A stretch of 64,000 nucleotides of DNA, from the NCBI GenBank assembly GCA_036245805.1, contig BTRK01000001.1, forward strand, positions 16,437,087 to 16,501,086, read 5' to 3'. This stretch comes from Pristionchus mayeri. Taxonomy: Eukaryota; Nematoda; Chromadorea; Rhabditida; Neodiplogasteridae. This document shows, one piece after another, positions 24,701 to 35,529 of this stretch. Below the pieces are notes generated by a model. It made no database searches and was not told where the DNA came from. It saw nothing but the letters and a program-made list of their open reading frames with translations. Both the position numbers and the translations under genes were made by a program. Each line of letters begins with the position of its first letter. The stretch's first letter is position 1.

Positions 24701-26242
24701 CAGGGTTCATTCGACTTTTTTCTACTTTCCGCGTAATTTATAAGTAATGGTCTGACTCTCATAGTTCTGCATACTCTATCATCTCTCTCTAATCGACTAG
24801 AGAGTGTGGGGAACTGAGAGACCAGTAGAGTTCGAGAACCGATACCACGGTCTCTTCATTTTACACACTCTCTAGTAAATTGACCGGTCGATGAGAGTAT
24901 GGGAAATGAAGAGACGAAGGCCCGAATTACGAACTCTAGAGACCAAGTTTCTCCATTCTTGACTCACCTTCTGAATCTTCGGATTCGTGATGGGCGTGAG
25001 CGTCCGATTGAAGTCGCCGAAACCGGGGAATCGCCTGGGAAATGCATTCCATGTTTGTTATTCACCGTGAAAGAAGAATGGCATTGGTGGCTTCCCTAAC
25101 TTTGAAGTAAAAATTATTAGTGAAACTCATTCAACAAAGAAACAGTTTCGTATCTGATTTTTAGCTGGGAACAACGGTTAGAAATGGTCACGGAAACAGC
25201 TTATTATACTGAATAATTTTCCAAGGTAAAAAAAAGGAAAATTCCTCACTGTATCACAGTTTTCACAGAGAGATCCTTGCCGCGAGACGGGGGAATAGGA
25301 ATGCACATCCTTCTAGGGCCCTGAAAGAACGACATCATAATTTTCAAGACCCTCATTTCGTATCTCTTGCTCGTCTGCGGAATGTTTAGTCGATAATGTA
25401 TGATTCAAAGCGGGCCTATCTAGAGACTAGAGTTCGTAATTCATCTTCCGTCACTACATTTCACACAATATCCCGGTAGTGTTTGAAATGGAGGTACTAA
25501 TATGCGGATTGATCAGTATAGTTACCGCGCGAGCTCACCTTCGACGTCCACAGAATCGCCCTGCACAACTTGTTGTCGTCGATCTCCTCCTCTACTACGA
25601 TGGAGAGGAAGATGGGGTCCTTCGTAATGGGATCACAGCCGCAAAAGTTCTGGTGCTCTGGAAAAGGTGATCTTTGATTTCTGCCAATCTGAGTTGAGCG
25701 GAATCATGCTTAAATGCAGACTCTGATTTCTTGCGAAGCTATCACTAACATGTGCTAATGTACCCTACAGTGTAAAACACGAGAAAGGAATTTTATGCTC
25801 ACCATTGCCTAGGAAGAACTTCCAGTACCACCGCATCTCCTCCTGAGGGTTCTCCAGCACGATAGAGTTGACCGTGGAGACGGGAGGACCGTCCTGCAAG
25901 ATTCATTTATCAAAATATTTTAGGATGGAATCGTGTGTTTCGGTCGAATTGCGATATGTTTCAGCATCAAAACAAGTTTGGCAACATATCATTGGTTGCC
26001 AATGGCAATTTGGTTTCTGTCTTATCAAAATTTACTACTCACCATGGTGCAGTCACTGCTGGGTTCCAGCCGGAACCGCCCTATATTCCGGATGCGGCCC
26101 CTCGGATCCACCGACACCACCAACTCCACGCTGCCGTAGTACTGTTCTCTGAATTTAATTGATTAATTAATAATAATAATTATTATTATTTAAAAAAAAA
26201 TATTTACCTCCTCACGGAGTTGCGCAGCCTGCGCGACTTCAT
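18731..26242 (-). CDS. GARNL3: GARNL3-type protein: Rap-GAP domain plus CNH (citron homology) domain
   Basis: Thirty-three phase-compatible exons give 868 residues: 26242-26208, 26148-26043, 25893-25803, 25657-25539, 25320-25250, 25034-24968, 24641-24539, 24371-24273, 23989-23886, 23673-23562, 23373-23321, 23265-23166, 23089-22974, 22800-22733, 22640-22592, 22538-22485, 22352-22257, 22157-22095, 22052-21995, 21804-21691, 21550-21507, 21385-21278, 21019-20948, 20773-20703, 20588-20506, 20272-20192, 20007-19956, 19887-19821, 19720-19599, 19531-19467, 19168-19113, 19016-18964, 18785-18731. The Rap-GAP domain (about 78-355) includes [19 protein letters not shown] and [14 protein letters not shown], where N274 is the 'asparagine thumb' position of Rap1-GAPs. 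The CNH domain (about 450-750) includes [13 protein letters not shown] and [15 protein letters not shown]. The family stimulates GTP hydrolysis on Rap-like small GTPases in the cytosol. Reading is open upstream of the chosen ATG (SPSE), so more 5' exons may exist. Human GARNL3 is about 1000 residues. Confidence 0.95.
24749..24937. repeat. Adjacent H1-like and H2 hairpin repeats inside a GARNL3 intron
   Basis: 24749-24826 is a diverged H1 copy (GGTCTGACTCTC ... GAGAGACCAG). 24827-24937 is an H2 copy beginning AGAGTTCGAGAACCGATACC and ending with CGAACTCT-like complement (GAATTACGAACTCT). Both fold on themselves through TCTCTTCATT/AATGAAGAGA-type arms and sit in the intron between exons 7 and 6. 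Confidence 0.75.
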
Positions 26243-26978
26243 CTCCGAGGGAGAACTGCAATTTAATAAATTATTAAAAATGTTTTAGAAAATACTGTCA
26301 AAATATGCCCAAAGCGACAAAAATACACAAGGAATGAGAAAAATCGGGATCGATATGAGGCAGAATTCGAGCATTTCGGGACCCGAGTGTCAATCCCAGA
26401 CAGAACAGAGACAAGACTGTCCACTCCCATCCATCTCCCTTCCCCTCCTCTCCTTTCCCCCCATTCCTCTCCCGCCCCTCATGTATTATGAATGGCTAGG
26501 GGACGGCCGGAGGCTCCCTCACGTATTTGGTGGCCCGGGGCCAGCTCCCCTTCCCCTCTCCGATTGCATAACTGCCTCCAATGAATTCATGAGCAGAGGA
26601 GTCCATTCATCAACGCAATGTTTTCAGAAATCAACCGCGTAATTTGCTACCCGAGGCTACCATGAATCTTCCATGAACCGCTGGGAAACGTCATGCGGTT
26701 GTGCTCATTACGTACGAAGAGTATAAGGAAAGGGCACTAGTCTCCAACGTGTGTTCCGGGATTACATGAATATGACTAATTGAATCACATTTTGATGACA
26801 GCTTTCACTACGAAATATTCACCATATTCAACTACGAAAAGTGTAAGCAATTTTCAAGGTATCTTGTGATGCAATGCAACGCTTGCTCCAACACTCGTGC
26901 TATCTGAAGAAATTCGGGAAAATCACTTCGGAATTGAATGCCACAGTGCCTTAGTCAGCCGCTCCGCCGAACCGTCGA

Positions 26979-27799
26979 ATGACTCAACCATTCCCAATTC
27001 CCTTCCTTCGGGTTTCCATCGTTCTCGGCAAATTCAAACCGATGCTCGAACAGAAATGCAGCTTTGCCGCATCGGTTCTGATCATATTCGCTGCCCTGAC
27101 CATTTTCGGAGTCATGAACTCGGAACATGAGGTGTGTTTTTTTGCAATTTCGCAATTTGTGTGTCTGACCTCAGAACTTCTTTTGCCTCTACGAATTGAT
27201 TATTTCTATGTTTTCTAAATAATTTCCAAACAAAGGCTATTCGAGACCGAATGAAACTCCTCTCCCACGAATTTCGCAACAAAGCGATCATCCTAAATCG
27301 AATTAAGGCTTGTCACCGAACGGATACGTTCTCTCTGTTGGATAAGCTGCAACGCAATAACGGCGCTGTTCATTCTCTCTCCCATCCTAATCGCAATTTT
27401 GGCAGCGCCGAGGTATGAATTATACATCTGATGATATGATAGTGGAGGTGAAACTAAGAGCTTGTAAGGGAAGAGAGTGCTTTTCCGGTTGGTTTCCCCC
27501 AGAGCTGTAGGGCTTTTCCGTGACCATTGTTCGCAACGTATAGTTAATGCAGCGTGCACTGAATCTTTTATCGCTAGAGAAAGATTCCTAGTTGTGTATA
27601 CACGGAATGATGTGCTAATCACAGTATTGTAAGATACGAGGTGCGAATTATTGTCATTCCTTGTCTCTGTCAGTCGTCGGTGAGCGGTCCTACCCCATTT
27701 TTTCTCCGATTGGGAGGCGACTTTCCCTCCCTTTTCGTCCATCTACTGACATCAAGACTCAAGAATCCCTCCCCCAGTCCCTGGCAAGACTTCGGAGGT
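26979..27799 (+). CDS. Candidate single-pass membrane protein, incomplete at assembly gap
   Basis: Exon 1 (26979-27131) ends with a hydrophobic anchor, FAASVLIIFAALTIFGVM, then NSEHE|GTGTGT. Exon 2 (27236-27412) continues in frame with a Lys/Arg-rich, Leu-patterned segment (RDRMKLLSHEFRNKAIIL) and ends GAG|GTATGA. A third exon from 27674 (after CTCTGTCAG) is open in two frames, and its end is uncertain because 500 Ns follow 78 bases later. ATG 26979 or ATG 27042 (MLEQKCSF) could both be the start; the second puts the anchor closer to the N-terminus. The acceptor of exon 2 (CAAACAAAG) is weak. I do not recognise the family. Confidence 0.4.
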
Positions 27800-27877
27800 A
27801 TCAGCCACGGATTTCGAATATGGAAGGAGTCGTTTCAAGATGGACATGAGATATCGAAGGTGTCCTCTTTATAACAC

Positions 27878-28377
27878 NNNNNNNNNNNNNNNNNNNNNNN
27901 NNNNNNNNNNNNNNNNNNNNNNNNNNNNNNNNNNNNNNNNNNNNNNNNNNNNNNNNNNNNNNNNNNNNNNNNNNNNNNNNNNNNNNNNNNNNNNNNNNNN
28001 NNNNNNNNNNNNNNNNNNNNNNNNNNNNNNNNNNNNNNNNNNNNNNNNNNNNNNNNNNNNNNNNNNNNNNNNNNNNNNNNNNNNNNNNNNNNNNNNNNNN
28101 NNNNNNNNNNNNNNNNNNNNNNNNNNNNNNNNNNNNNNNNNNNNNNNNNNNNNNNNNNNNNNNNNNNNNNNNNNNNNNNNNNNNNNNNNNNNNNNNNNNN
28201 NNNNNNNNNNNNNNNNNNNNNNNNNNNNNNNNNNNNNNNNNNNNNNNNNNNNNNNNNNNNNNNNNNNNNNNNNNNNNNNNNNNNNNNNNNNNNNNNNNNN
28301 NNNNNNNNNNNNNNNNNNNNNNNNNNNNNNNNNNNNNNNNNNNNNNNNNNNNNNNNNNNNNNNNNNNNNNNNNNNNN
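27878..28377. other. Assembly gap (500 Ns)
   Basis: Exactly 500 Ns, the usual placeholder for a gap of unknown size. A related sequence (TAATCACAGTATTG...AGGTGC) occurs on both sides, at about 27615 and 28635, so a repeat probably broke the assembly. Confidence 0.98.
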
Positions 28378-28998
28378 GTGAGAGAGAGAGTGAAGTGAAG
28401 CGAACGGTTATGTGAGAAGGGAATGAGGAAGTTAGAGTCCATTTTTTGAACCAGAATAACAGATACCCCGGAAATGCATGAGATACCTTGCTGTGGGTTT
28501 TACATTCGCTTACCACAGTATCGCCATAAACAAAGAAAGGGTAAAAGCAGGTCATTCCGAACTACATAACTTGATGCTAGTTCAGAAACAGAAAATTGTT
28601 AGTATCAAGATGTAATAAGATGCTTCCCTGGTAATCACAGTATTGGTAGATCGGAGGTGCTAATTGCGCCTGTTCGGTTGAATCACACTTCTATTTCTCT
28701 CTCATACACTCGCACTATATTGTTTTCTCGCTAGTAGACTCTAAAGCGTATTCACAGCAGATAGCCAGAATGAAAAAAATGAGTCAAGTGAAGCGAATAG
28801 TTCTTTGACGGGGAGTATAGAAAGAAGGCGTACTCTCTCTATCTCGCACACTATTTCGCTACGGATGAATTACTAGAAACGGCGTTAAATTGCATTAATC
28901 ATATCATCATTCATAATGGACGGCCTGAGGCGAAGAGTTCAGTGTGTGGGAGGTGATGAGAATTTGGATTAGATTCTCGGGAAATTGAAAATAGTGAT

Positions 28999-29521
28999 TT
29001 GAAATGGACAAACCGGAAGTGGACACAAGACAAACATTTCGAATTTTTAAAAGTGCAGCAAACGAGAACTCAGGCGGATAATTGCAGGGTTTCATTCAGA
29101 TACTCATGCCTGCTGCCTCTAGCCCGCCTCCTCCTCTACTTTTACGCTGTCATTTCGGTAACATCCTGCCTGATGCTATTGTTCTTATCTGACGAAATAG
29201 TTGATTCAAAACACAATTATACCTTCAAGATCTATTTAAAAGTAATTAAGATATTCCGATTGGGCGTTCTTTCGGGAACCTCTGGTGCTTCATTCGGAGA
29301 GTGTCCCATGGTCTGCCTTTTCACAGGTATATTTCTTTTTTTCCACGGCTTTCCGTTGATATCATATCTTGTGAAATTATCATGATATCATAATAGAAAT
29401 ATTGAATATTACAGTCATCTGCATTCTACTTTCCGGCTGCCTAATATCCGGTGTTGCCTACGTCGTTGAGGAACTGGAGGAGATGCGAAGGATGAGCTAC
29501 TGGACGGACACGAGTATTTGA
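28999..29521 (+). CDS. Candidate two-pass membrane protein
   Basis: The 3' part is convincing. An exon ending 29326 (TTCACAG|GTATAT) encodes a hydrophobic segment (LARLLLYFYAVISVTSCLML) and an Asn-rich loop with NYT. It joins in frame to 29415-29521 (after TTACAG), encoding a second span (ICILLSGCLISGVAYVV) and the acidic, Met-rich tail EELEEMRRMSYWTDTSI before TGA. Taking the whole open frame gives 144 residues, but the first 30 look unlike protein. The real exon may start at 29088, after the good acceptor AATTGCAG, with the true start further left or in the gap. It could be the end of the gene that begins at 26979. Family not recognised. Confidence 0.45.
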
Positions 29522-31305
29522 ACGAGCTATCAATTGTTTGCCTTCTGATTACGCCATTTTCACCTTCTAGCCACTGTTTTTTCCTAATCCTATCCCAGTT
29601 TGGCGAAACTTCCCTTGTATGTACGGAACTGCACCTTCAATATTGGTATAACCACTCTCTCGAATGGAATTCAACACACAGACGCTGATAAATTTCGTTA
29701 CAAAGGAGCCTGTCTGGTATGAAGTTGACTTGGTACAATACCAATCCCAAGAGAGCAATATGCATTGAATTTATTTGCTTTGTTACTTTCAATTCCTCAA
29801 GATTCAAGCCGTTTTCCCATCTGTAATTCCCTGTTTTTGCAAGGTAAGTCAGGGTAAGCGAGAGAGCATGCGGACTTGAGAGAGACAGACAGCCTTTCCC
29901 ATCATCTCAAACTGTCTCCGGCACCAATGAGAGTCTGCGTGGGTATTGTTTTGCTAGTGCTGGGGAAAGATCTCCTACTGACTTCCCCGGCCTACCATCA
30001 CTACCCGGAACCGGGATTTAGGACCGTATGTTCTCTTACAAATCCACTCTACAGTTACAGCAGCGGAAGAGAAGCAGTGCGCAATCTATTCATTAGCTGT
30101 AGACCAGACAACACGCTAAAAGCCGGAAGCGCCAGAAATCAGATTCACAGTTCCCGCAGGAATGCAGTGTCGCCCACGGGCGCTATAAGCGGCTGTTATT
30201 TCCGGGTTTTAGCCCCGCTATTTTCCGGACCATAAAGTTTCCGGTCCAGGCTCGCTCGGGATCATATATCTGCCTGACGTGGGGGCAGTCGTTTACGGGG
30301 GCAAAGGCCCTCTCGTGGTCTCTCTATTTCGCGTGCTCTCTCGTTTTCTCTAACTTTTTAGAGAGCACCGGGAATTGGTGTGGGCTACATTATGAGGGCT
30401 ATTTAGGCGGTGTTGCAAGACAATTCGACGTCATCCGGTCCCGATCAACTACATTGGATACCGGGCCCGGACTCTCCATTCTGAGTGCTCTCTCGCCTCG
30501 CTCTAACCACCTGCAGTCTCTTCTGGATTCCAGCTGAGGGCTAAATATGGCTTCTCAACATTTGGATTAATCCATCTAGGGAGCGCCTGAATCTCTTCGA
30601 CTCCGAGAATACGTAACAGGCACACTGCAATAAAGGCGAAAGCTTTCGTCTGGGGAAGGATGAGTCTCTCTCATCCACATGATCTCTGCACTCTCTACAT
30701 TCAGCACGCTATCTCACTCTGTCTGCCTGCTCAAAGAGTGAACTGGAGTTATTATGAGTCTTCCTCCGACCTTTGCGAAAGCCAAAGATTTCATAGCGAA
30801 GTCACGCGGGCAATGTAAATGTAGCCAGTCTATTACCAATCCGGAAATTGGACGTGCAGTATAGAGACATGTGAGTTGATAGGGAAGAAGTTAATAACAA
30901 GACGAATCACATCGTGACATTTCGTTTCGATCATGCAAAAAGTTCTCGTGATTGATGAGGATAAATGGCAAAGCAGAGTGATTATCTAATGGCTTCTGGA
31001 CAGTCTGAGATATGGCTCATATGCCGTAGATTCTGTGTTCATGAAAACAGGTATCCCGTGCTTCTAATCTCTCATTTCTGCGCACTGAAAGGTTGGGATA
31101 GTCAGCAGATGAAAGTGCAAGGTACCAAAACAACAGCATTGGCTTAAAATGATCAGGATGCGAGCAAAATACACAGGCAGGGCCAGATCTCAGACAGGTC
31201 TCGTGACCACTATTCATATGCTGGGCAGGTGAAATAGTGGTTGATCACTTCCCCGCTCGCCCCTACGCTCCACCGTTCCCTCAAACTACGGTAGTCGACT
31301 GGTAC
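29522..31305. other. Gene-poor, with partial H1-type repeats
   Basis: No exon could be supported. Partial arms of the H1 family (GCGTGCTCTCTCGTTTTCTC) occur near 29850-29890, 30310-30370 and 30670-30730. Confidence 0.45.
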
Positions 31306-31607
31306 CTGTTCGTTCGCGGTCGCAAGTCCATTGATGATCCTGAGTTAGGGTTATCGCCGAAGCCAGAACCGGGGCCGGCATTGAGCGTCTCCGGCGGGAG
31401 GATGCGCAGCTGTGTGACTCGGTGGTGGAGGACGCGCGGCGACGGCGTGAAAGCCGCGCGCGCCGACTTGGGCGAAGCGTTGAACATCAGCCTCTCGTGT
31501 GTGATCGCACTGCTTGTCGAATCGGGATCTGCGCGGCTCAGCGTGCGCTTACTCCGCCCCCTTCTTCTCCTCTCTTTTCCTCTTGATATCGGCCGAGGTT
31601 GTGGCTT
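31306..31607 (-). CDS. Candidate orphan internal exon (Pro/Arg/Ser-rich)
   Basis: This 302-base minus-strand block sits between a fair acceptor (TTCTTCCACCAG) and a GT donor (AACAG|GTACCA). It is open throughout, with mostly G or C in third positions, unlike its surroundings. It encodes a basic start (SRGKERRRRGRSKRTLS) followed by SPKSARAAFTPSPRVL and ILPPETLNAGPGSGFGDN. It ends in phase 2, exactly the phase needed by the first GARNL3 exon 5 kb away (which reads [10 protein letters not shown] if entered from upstream). It may be a 5' exon of that gene, but the intron would span the gap and two opposite-strand candidates. The wider open frame on the same strand runs up to 31955. Confidence 0.35.
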
Positions 31608-32756
31608 CTGGTGGAGGAAGAGGGGAGGCAGAGGGAGATAGAGAGGCGAGGGGAGGCCAGAAACAGGCTCGGGAGGAGGCCTAAGCACGCAATTCTGCTC
31701 CTTCTTCAGCTTTCGTGCCCTTCCGAAGGCAGTTTCCGGCGACGAACGAGGTCGTTGAGAGCAGAACACGGTTTGTGGTTCGTTTTGCTCGGCGCTTTTT
31801 GCTGGTGCGGAACCGCTCTTTTTCTTCACCCTTCCGGAAGCGGAATGTAAACAGGAAGGGTGACGAATGCTCTGGAATACATCGTCGACATCTCGTGATG
31901 AGGTCATCGTCGATAATGTAGTCTTGCGATGCGAATGTTGATATATGCTAGGCAACGCTCGTTAGTCAGCACACGCAGATACTGCGCTATAATCTTAGAT
32001 CAGGGAAATGTAGGCGAAGTATGACTCTAGAAAAACCTCGAGCACTTAGAGTTATAAAATGATATACTCGCTAATTTCATGTTGTCTAGTCTGCTTCTTT
32101 CACTAGCATTTCCTCAACATACGCAAATATGGTTGCCTTTTGCGCAGTTGTGGAAATGCATCTGATTGTCTCTTCATTCTATGCTATCTCATGAGCGGTA
32201 GAGTGTGTAAAATGACGATTCGATTTCTTGACTTCCGAAATCTAGACAGCCATCCCACGCCCTCATTTCCATTGTCTACAGTCGCCATTCACCTGTGTGT
32301 CCTAGCTAGGAAACGAGGCGAACAACGAAAGTGCGCCAAATCTCCGCTTGCCCTCAGCGGATCTCTGGCTTCGTCCTGATACTGAAGGGACTCCCATCTT
32401 TCGCAGAATATTGGTAGCAAAGTACGCTTTATTCGACTTCCCAATAGCCCGGGGAAGAGATAGGGAAGAGATGGGAATAATATCCTGCCCGCTCCCCTCG
32501 GATGATGCATTTTTCTCTCTAGCGCGCGTGGTCCGTAATGCGATCTTTAGCTCCCGATTAGGCCCTGACCCCCCAACTTCCTTGCCTATTTTTTTCTCCC
32601 GGGGAGGCAAAGATAGGCGTACAAAGTGTGGACGTGCGTTCATTCACCGAGGAAGGAGAGCAAAGGTAAAGATACACTACGCTAGGTTATAGCCATTTCC
32701 TAAAACATCTTAGATAGCAGGGAAACTTATCCCTAGCATCGGCCGGCCTCCCGAAC
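31608..32756. other. No supported gene
   Basis: Open frames exist on both strands because the region is GC-rich, but none has convincing composition plus splice context. A partial H1/H2-type arm (GTCTCTTCATTCTATGCTATC) lies around 32167-32215. Confidence 0.45.
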
Positions 32757-32846
32757 GGCACTACGTCGGATGAGAACTATGACGTCATGCCGCCTTTGAT
32801 ATATCAAAGGCGGCATGAAGTCATAGTTCTCATCCGACGTAGTGCC
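32757..32846. mobile_element. 90-base near-perfect palindromic MITE with 9-base target duplication
   Basis: The element starts GGCACTACGTCGGATGAGAA and ends with the exact complement, folding around TTTGATATATCAAA. It is flanked on both sides by CTCCCGAAC (32748-32756 and 32847-32855). A 9-base duplication points to Mutator-like transposition; the termini themselves carry no transposase. Related copies are at 44816, 62685 and 62957. Confidence 0.88.
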
Positions 32847-32855
32847 CTCCCGAAC

Positions 32856-34568
32856 TGCTCCACCACCAACTAGGAGCTTTGCAAGTACATTGGAATGCTT
32901 ATTGTAATGAAGGATGAGGATCGCAGACTCCACACTTATGATTCAGCAAATTCTCTACAGAGATACACAAATGGAGTATGGAACATGGTGAAGTGAATGA
33001 ATTCCTTCATTGTTGACTGTAGCGGACGGGGCGCGGAATTAAAAGGGCTCGCCTCGGATTTCGGCTATTGTTATTGGCTCGAGGACCGAGTGGAGTGGTG
33101 AAAATGGAAGGAGAGAACAAATGATGTCAAGGAAGACTGTAGAGGACATTGTACTACTTAAAGAGAGAGGGCGAAGTCGAGGGGGTTCTTTGAAAAGTGG
33201 AAGCAAGTCATCATTATGAAGAATAAGCCAACTCCTGGAACTTCTAGATACAATTTTGAGAATAATCTCCATATGATTCTACTAATTGTGCTGAATTCCT
33301 ATAATACAACATTTAAGAAGTATTGTGCGTGTGAAAGTTGTCGTCTACAATACGTGCGGACTTGGAGTGGTCGATAGAAATACGGGTAACTAAGTGATAA
33401 TAGTTCGTTGTAAAGACGTGAATCGGCTGGTCGCAGACGGAAACTATTGCGGTTACAAAATTCTTTTTATCTTCCGAGTGCCCAATTGCGGTTTCAGCAG
33501 ATGAAAATAGCCCCCGGAATTGTAGAAGAGAAGCAAGGCAGAATGGTCCGGAAATGCGTAAAGAAACGCGCTGCGTTGCGTCAGAAAACCGTCGGCAACC
33601 ACGGGTTCTCAGAAGAATTCTGACAACTGCGTAACCGAATTAAGGAACCGGCAATTTAACGGATACATTCCAAAATTTGTGATAATTATTTTATATTTTT
33701 TATATATAATTTTTTATAGTATGCCAAACAGCACTGTGAGGCGAACGAAAGGTGGTACTGCACATCGAACTGACATCATCCACTACATATTGGTTATCTA
33801 CAATAAACTAAATACTATTTTACTGTATAGTAGCCATCGCGCCGAGCACGTGAATAAAATTTGACTGGATTGATCGGAGGTGGACAATAACTAGGCACCG
33901 AACTCATTCTAGGTATGATTACAAAAATTGAATTTTCCTGAAAACAGTAGCGAGCCGTGCATAATAAGTGGTGTTATGCGGAAAATACGTGTACAATTAT
34001 GTGAAATACCTTTGGCTGAAAATAAAATTGAGATAAGTTTTTCTTCTAATAATTATAATAAGCTATTGACTAACAAGAGATCACAAACCATTTTTGGGCT
34101 GAAACAGAGGGAACATTTCGAAAACTACGAAAAAGTGAAACTCAAACTGAAACAAATCTGAAACGAAAAACTACGAAAAATTATACTGAGAATAGACTGA
34201 AGTAGTTAGAATCAAGAATTCCCGAGTTGCTAAAACCTACTAAAAATTGACTAAAACAGAGGGAGTAATTGAAATGAAAACGCCAGTCCGGAAACACGAG
34301 GAATGAGAAGAGAAGGAAGAGCAAGCGCAATTCGAAATAGCAATTATCACGCCCCGAGGAGAGCACTGGTCTCTCACTCTCTTCATTTCTCTCACTCTCT
34401 CCTTTTCTCTAACCAGCGAGAGACCATGGGGAATGAAGAGAGTCAGACAGATTCTAGAAGGGGGAGAAGAAGGAATTGGCAGCGTAAATTGACCGTAAAG
34501 GCGCGAATTGAGAACGGAATAAGTGCAGAAAATAGTTGTAAGGCTTCTGTTTACCATGATGTTTTCTC
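32856..34568. other. No gene seen
   Basis: I find no supportable exon. The right part is A-rich with ACTACGAAAAA-type simple sequence (34110-34190). A diverged H1-type hairpin (GGTCTCTCACTCTCTTC...GAGAGTCAGAC) lies at about 34367-34450. Confidence 0.45.
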
Positions 34569-35008
34569 GGGGGGGGGGGGGGGGGGTGACATTTGCACAA
34601 CAAATCGCCCCTCACTTGCGATTCGACGTAGCGACTTGGCAGTTGTTTTATTGTTACCAGGCGATCTTGAGTTTCACTCCATATCTATGAATAGGGGTTC
34701 ATGGCCCAAAATTGAGAATTTGAGTGGAAAATCATGGTTTGCTAAATGCCAAATGCCGTAACTAATCGATGCATATATTACTTGGTTACAGTAGATAGAG
34801 GGGTACTGGAATATAGATTGGCTACGGCATTTGGCATTTAGCAAACCATGATTTTCCACTCAAATTCTCAATTTTGGGCCATGAACCCCTATTCATAGAT
34901 ATGGAGTGAAACTCAAGATCGCCTGGTAACAATAAAACAACTGCCAAGTCGCTACGTCGAATCGCAAGTGAGGGGCGATTTGTTGTGCAAATGTCACCCC
35001 CCCCCCCC
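34569..35008. mobile_element. 440-base foldback element with G-tract/C-tract tips and 8-base target duplication
   Basis: Inverted arms of about 190 bases start with a run of 18 Gs followed by TGACATTTGCACAACAAAT. The other arm is the near-perfect complement and ends in 12 Cs. The loop is about 60 bases. GTTTTCTC is duplicated exactly on both flanks (34561-34568 and 35009-35016). An 8-base duplication with G-rich termini fits Merlin or hAT-type non-autonomous elements; I cannot decide between them. No protein is encoded. Confidence 0.85.
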
Positions 35009-35435
35009 GTTTTCTCAAGGTTTACGCATAACAATTATGTTATGAAAGATGGCAATAAATATAGTAGAGATTTGACCACAAGCTAAAGGAAACAGCTACG
35101 AGTATTCGAATCTAAAATTTGAGAAGGAAACAACGGCATCATTGCATACTGGAACCATTCATGCTGCATGATACCACTGCAAATAGAGCGGAATAGAATA
35201 TAATAGAGTATATTAGACAAAGTCAAGGAATTCTGAAGCTTCAGAACAGTTACGAGTAAAATTTGAGAAGGAAACAACGGCATCATTGCATGTTGGAACC
35301 ATCCCCACTGCACAATACCACTGCAAATGCACAACGCCGCGGAATAATGAGGGGAAATCCTTCTCAGGGGAGATGAAAACAAAGAGAAATAATGCAGATG
35401 TTGTGACAGAAAGAGAGGCACGGGAGAGAGCCAAG

Positions 35436-35529
35436 GAGCAGTCGTCTGATTCTCTCCAAATCTCATGCTCTCTCGCTTTCTCTAACCTGCGAGAGAGTGT
35501 GTGATATGAGGAGAGTCAGACCATTGCTC
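35436..35529. repeat. Hairpin repeat family H1, full copy
   Basis: GAGCAGTCGTCTGATTCTC at one end and GAGAGTCAGACCATTGCTC at the other, with GCTCTCTCGC/GCGAGAGAGTG arms between. It is about 94 bases and has no coding content. Confidence 0.85.

Noticed and set aside
27801..28555. Long open frames on both strands across 27.8-28.5 kb
   Set aside because: They consist almost entirely of undetermined bases (Ns), so their length means nothing.
31237..31641. 134-codon plus-strand open frame
   Set aside because: GC-rich mirror of the better minus-strand block; no splice context or family resemblance.
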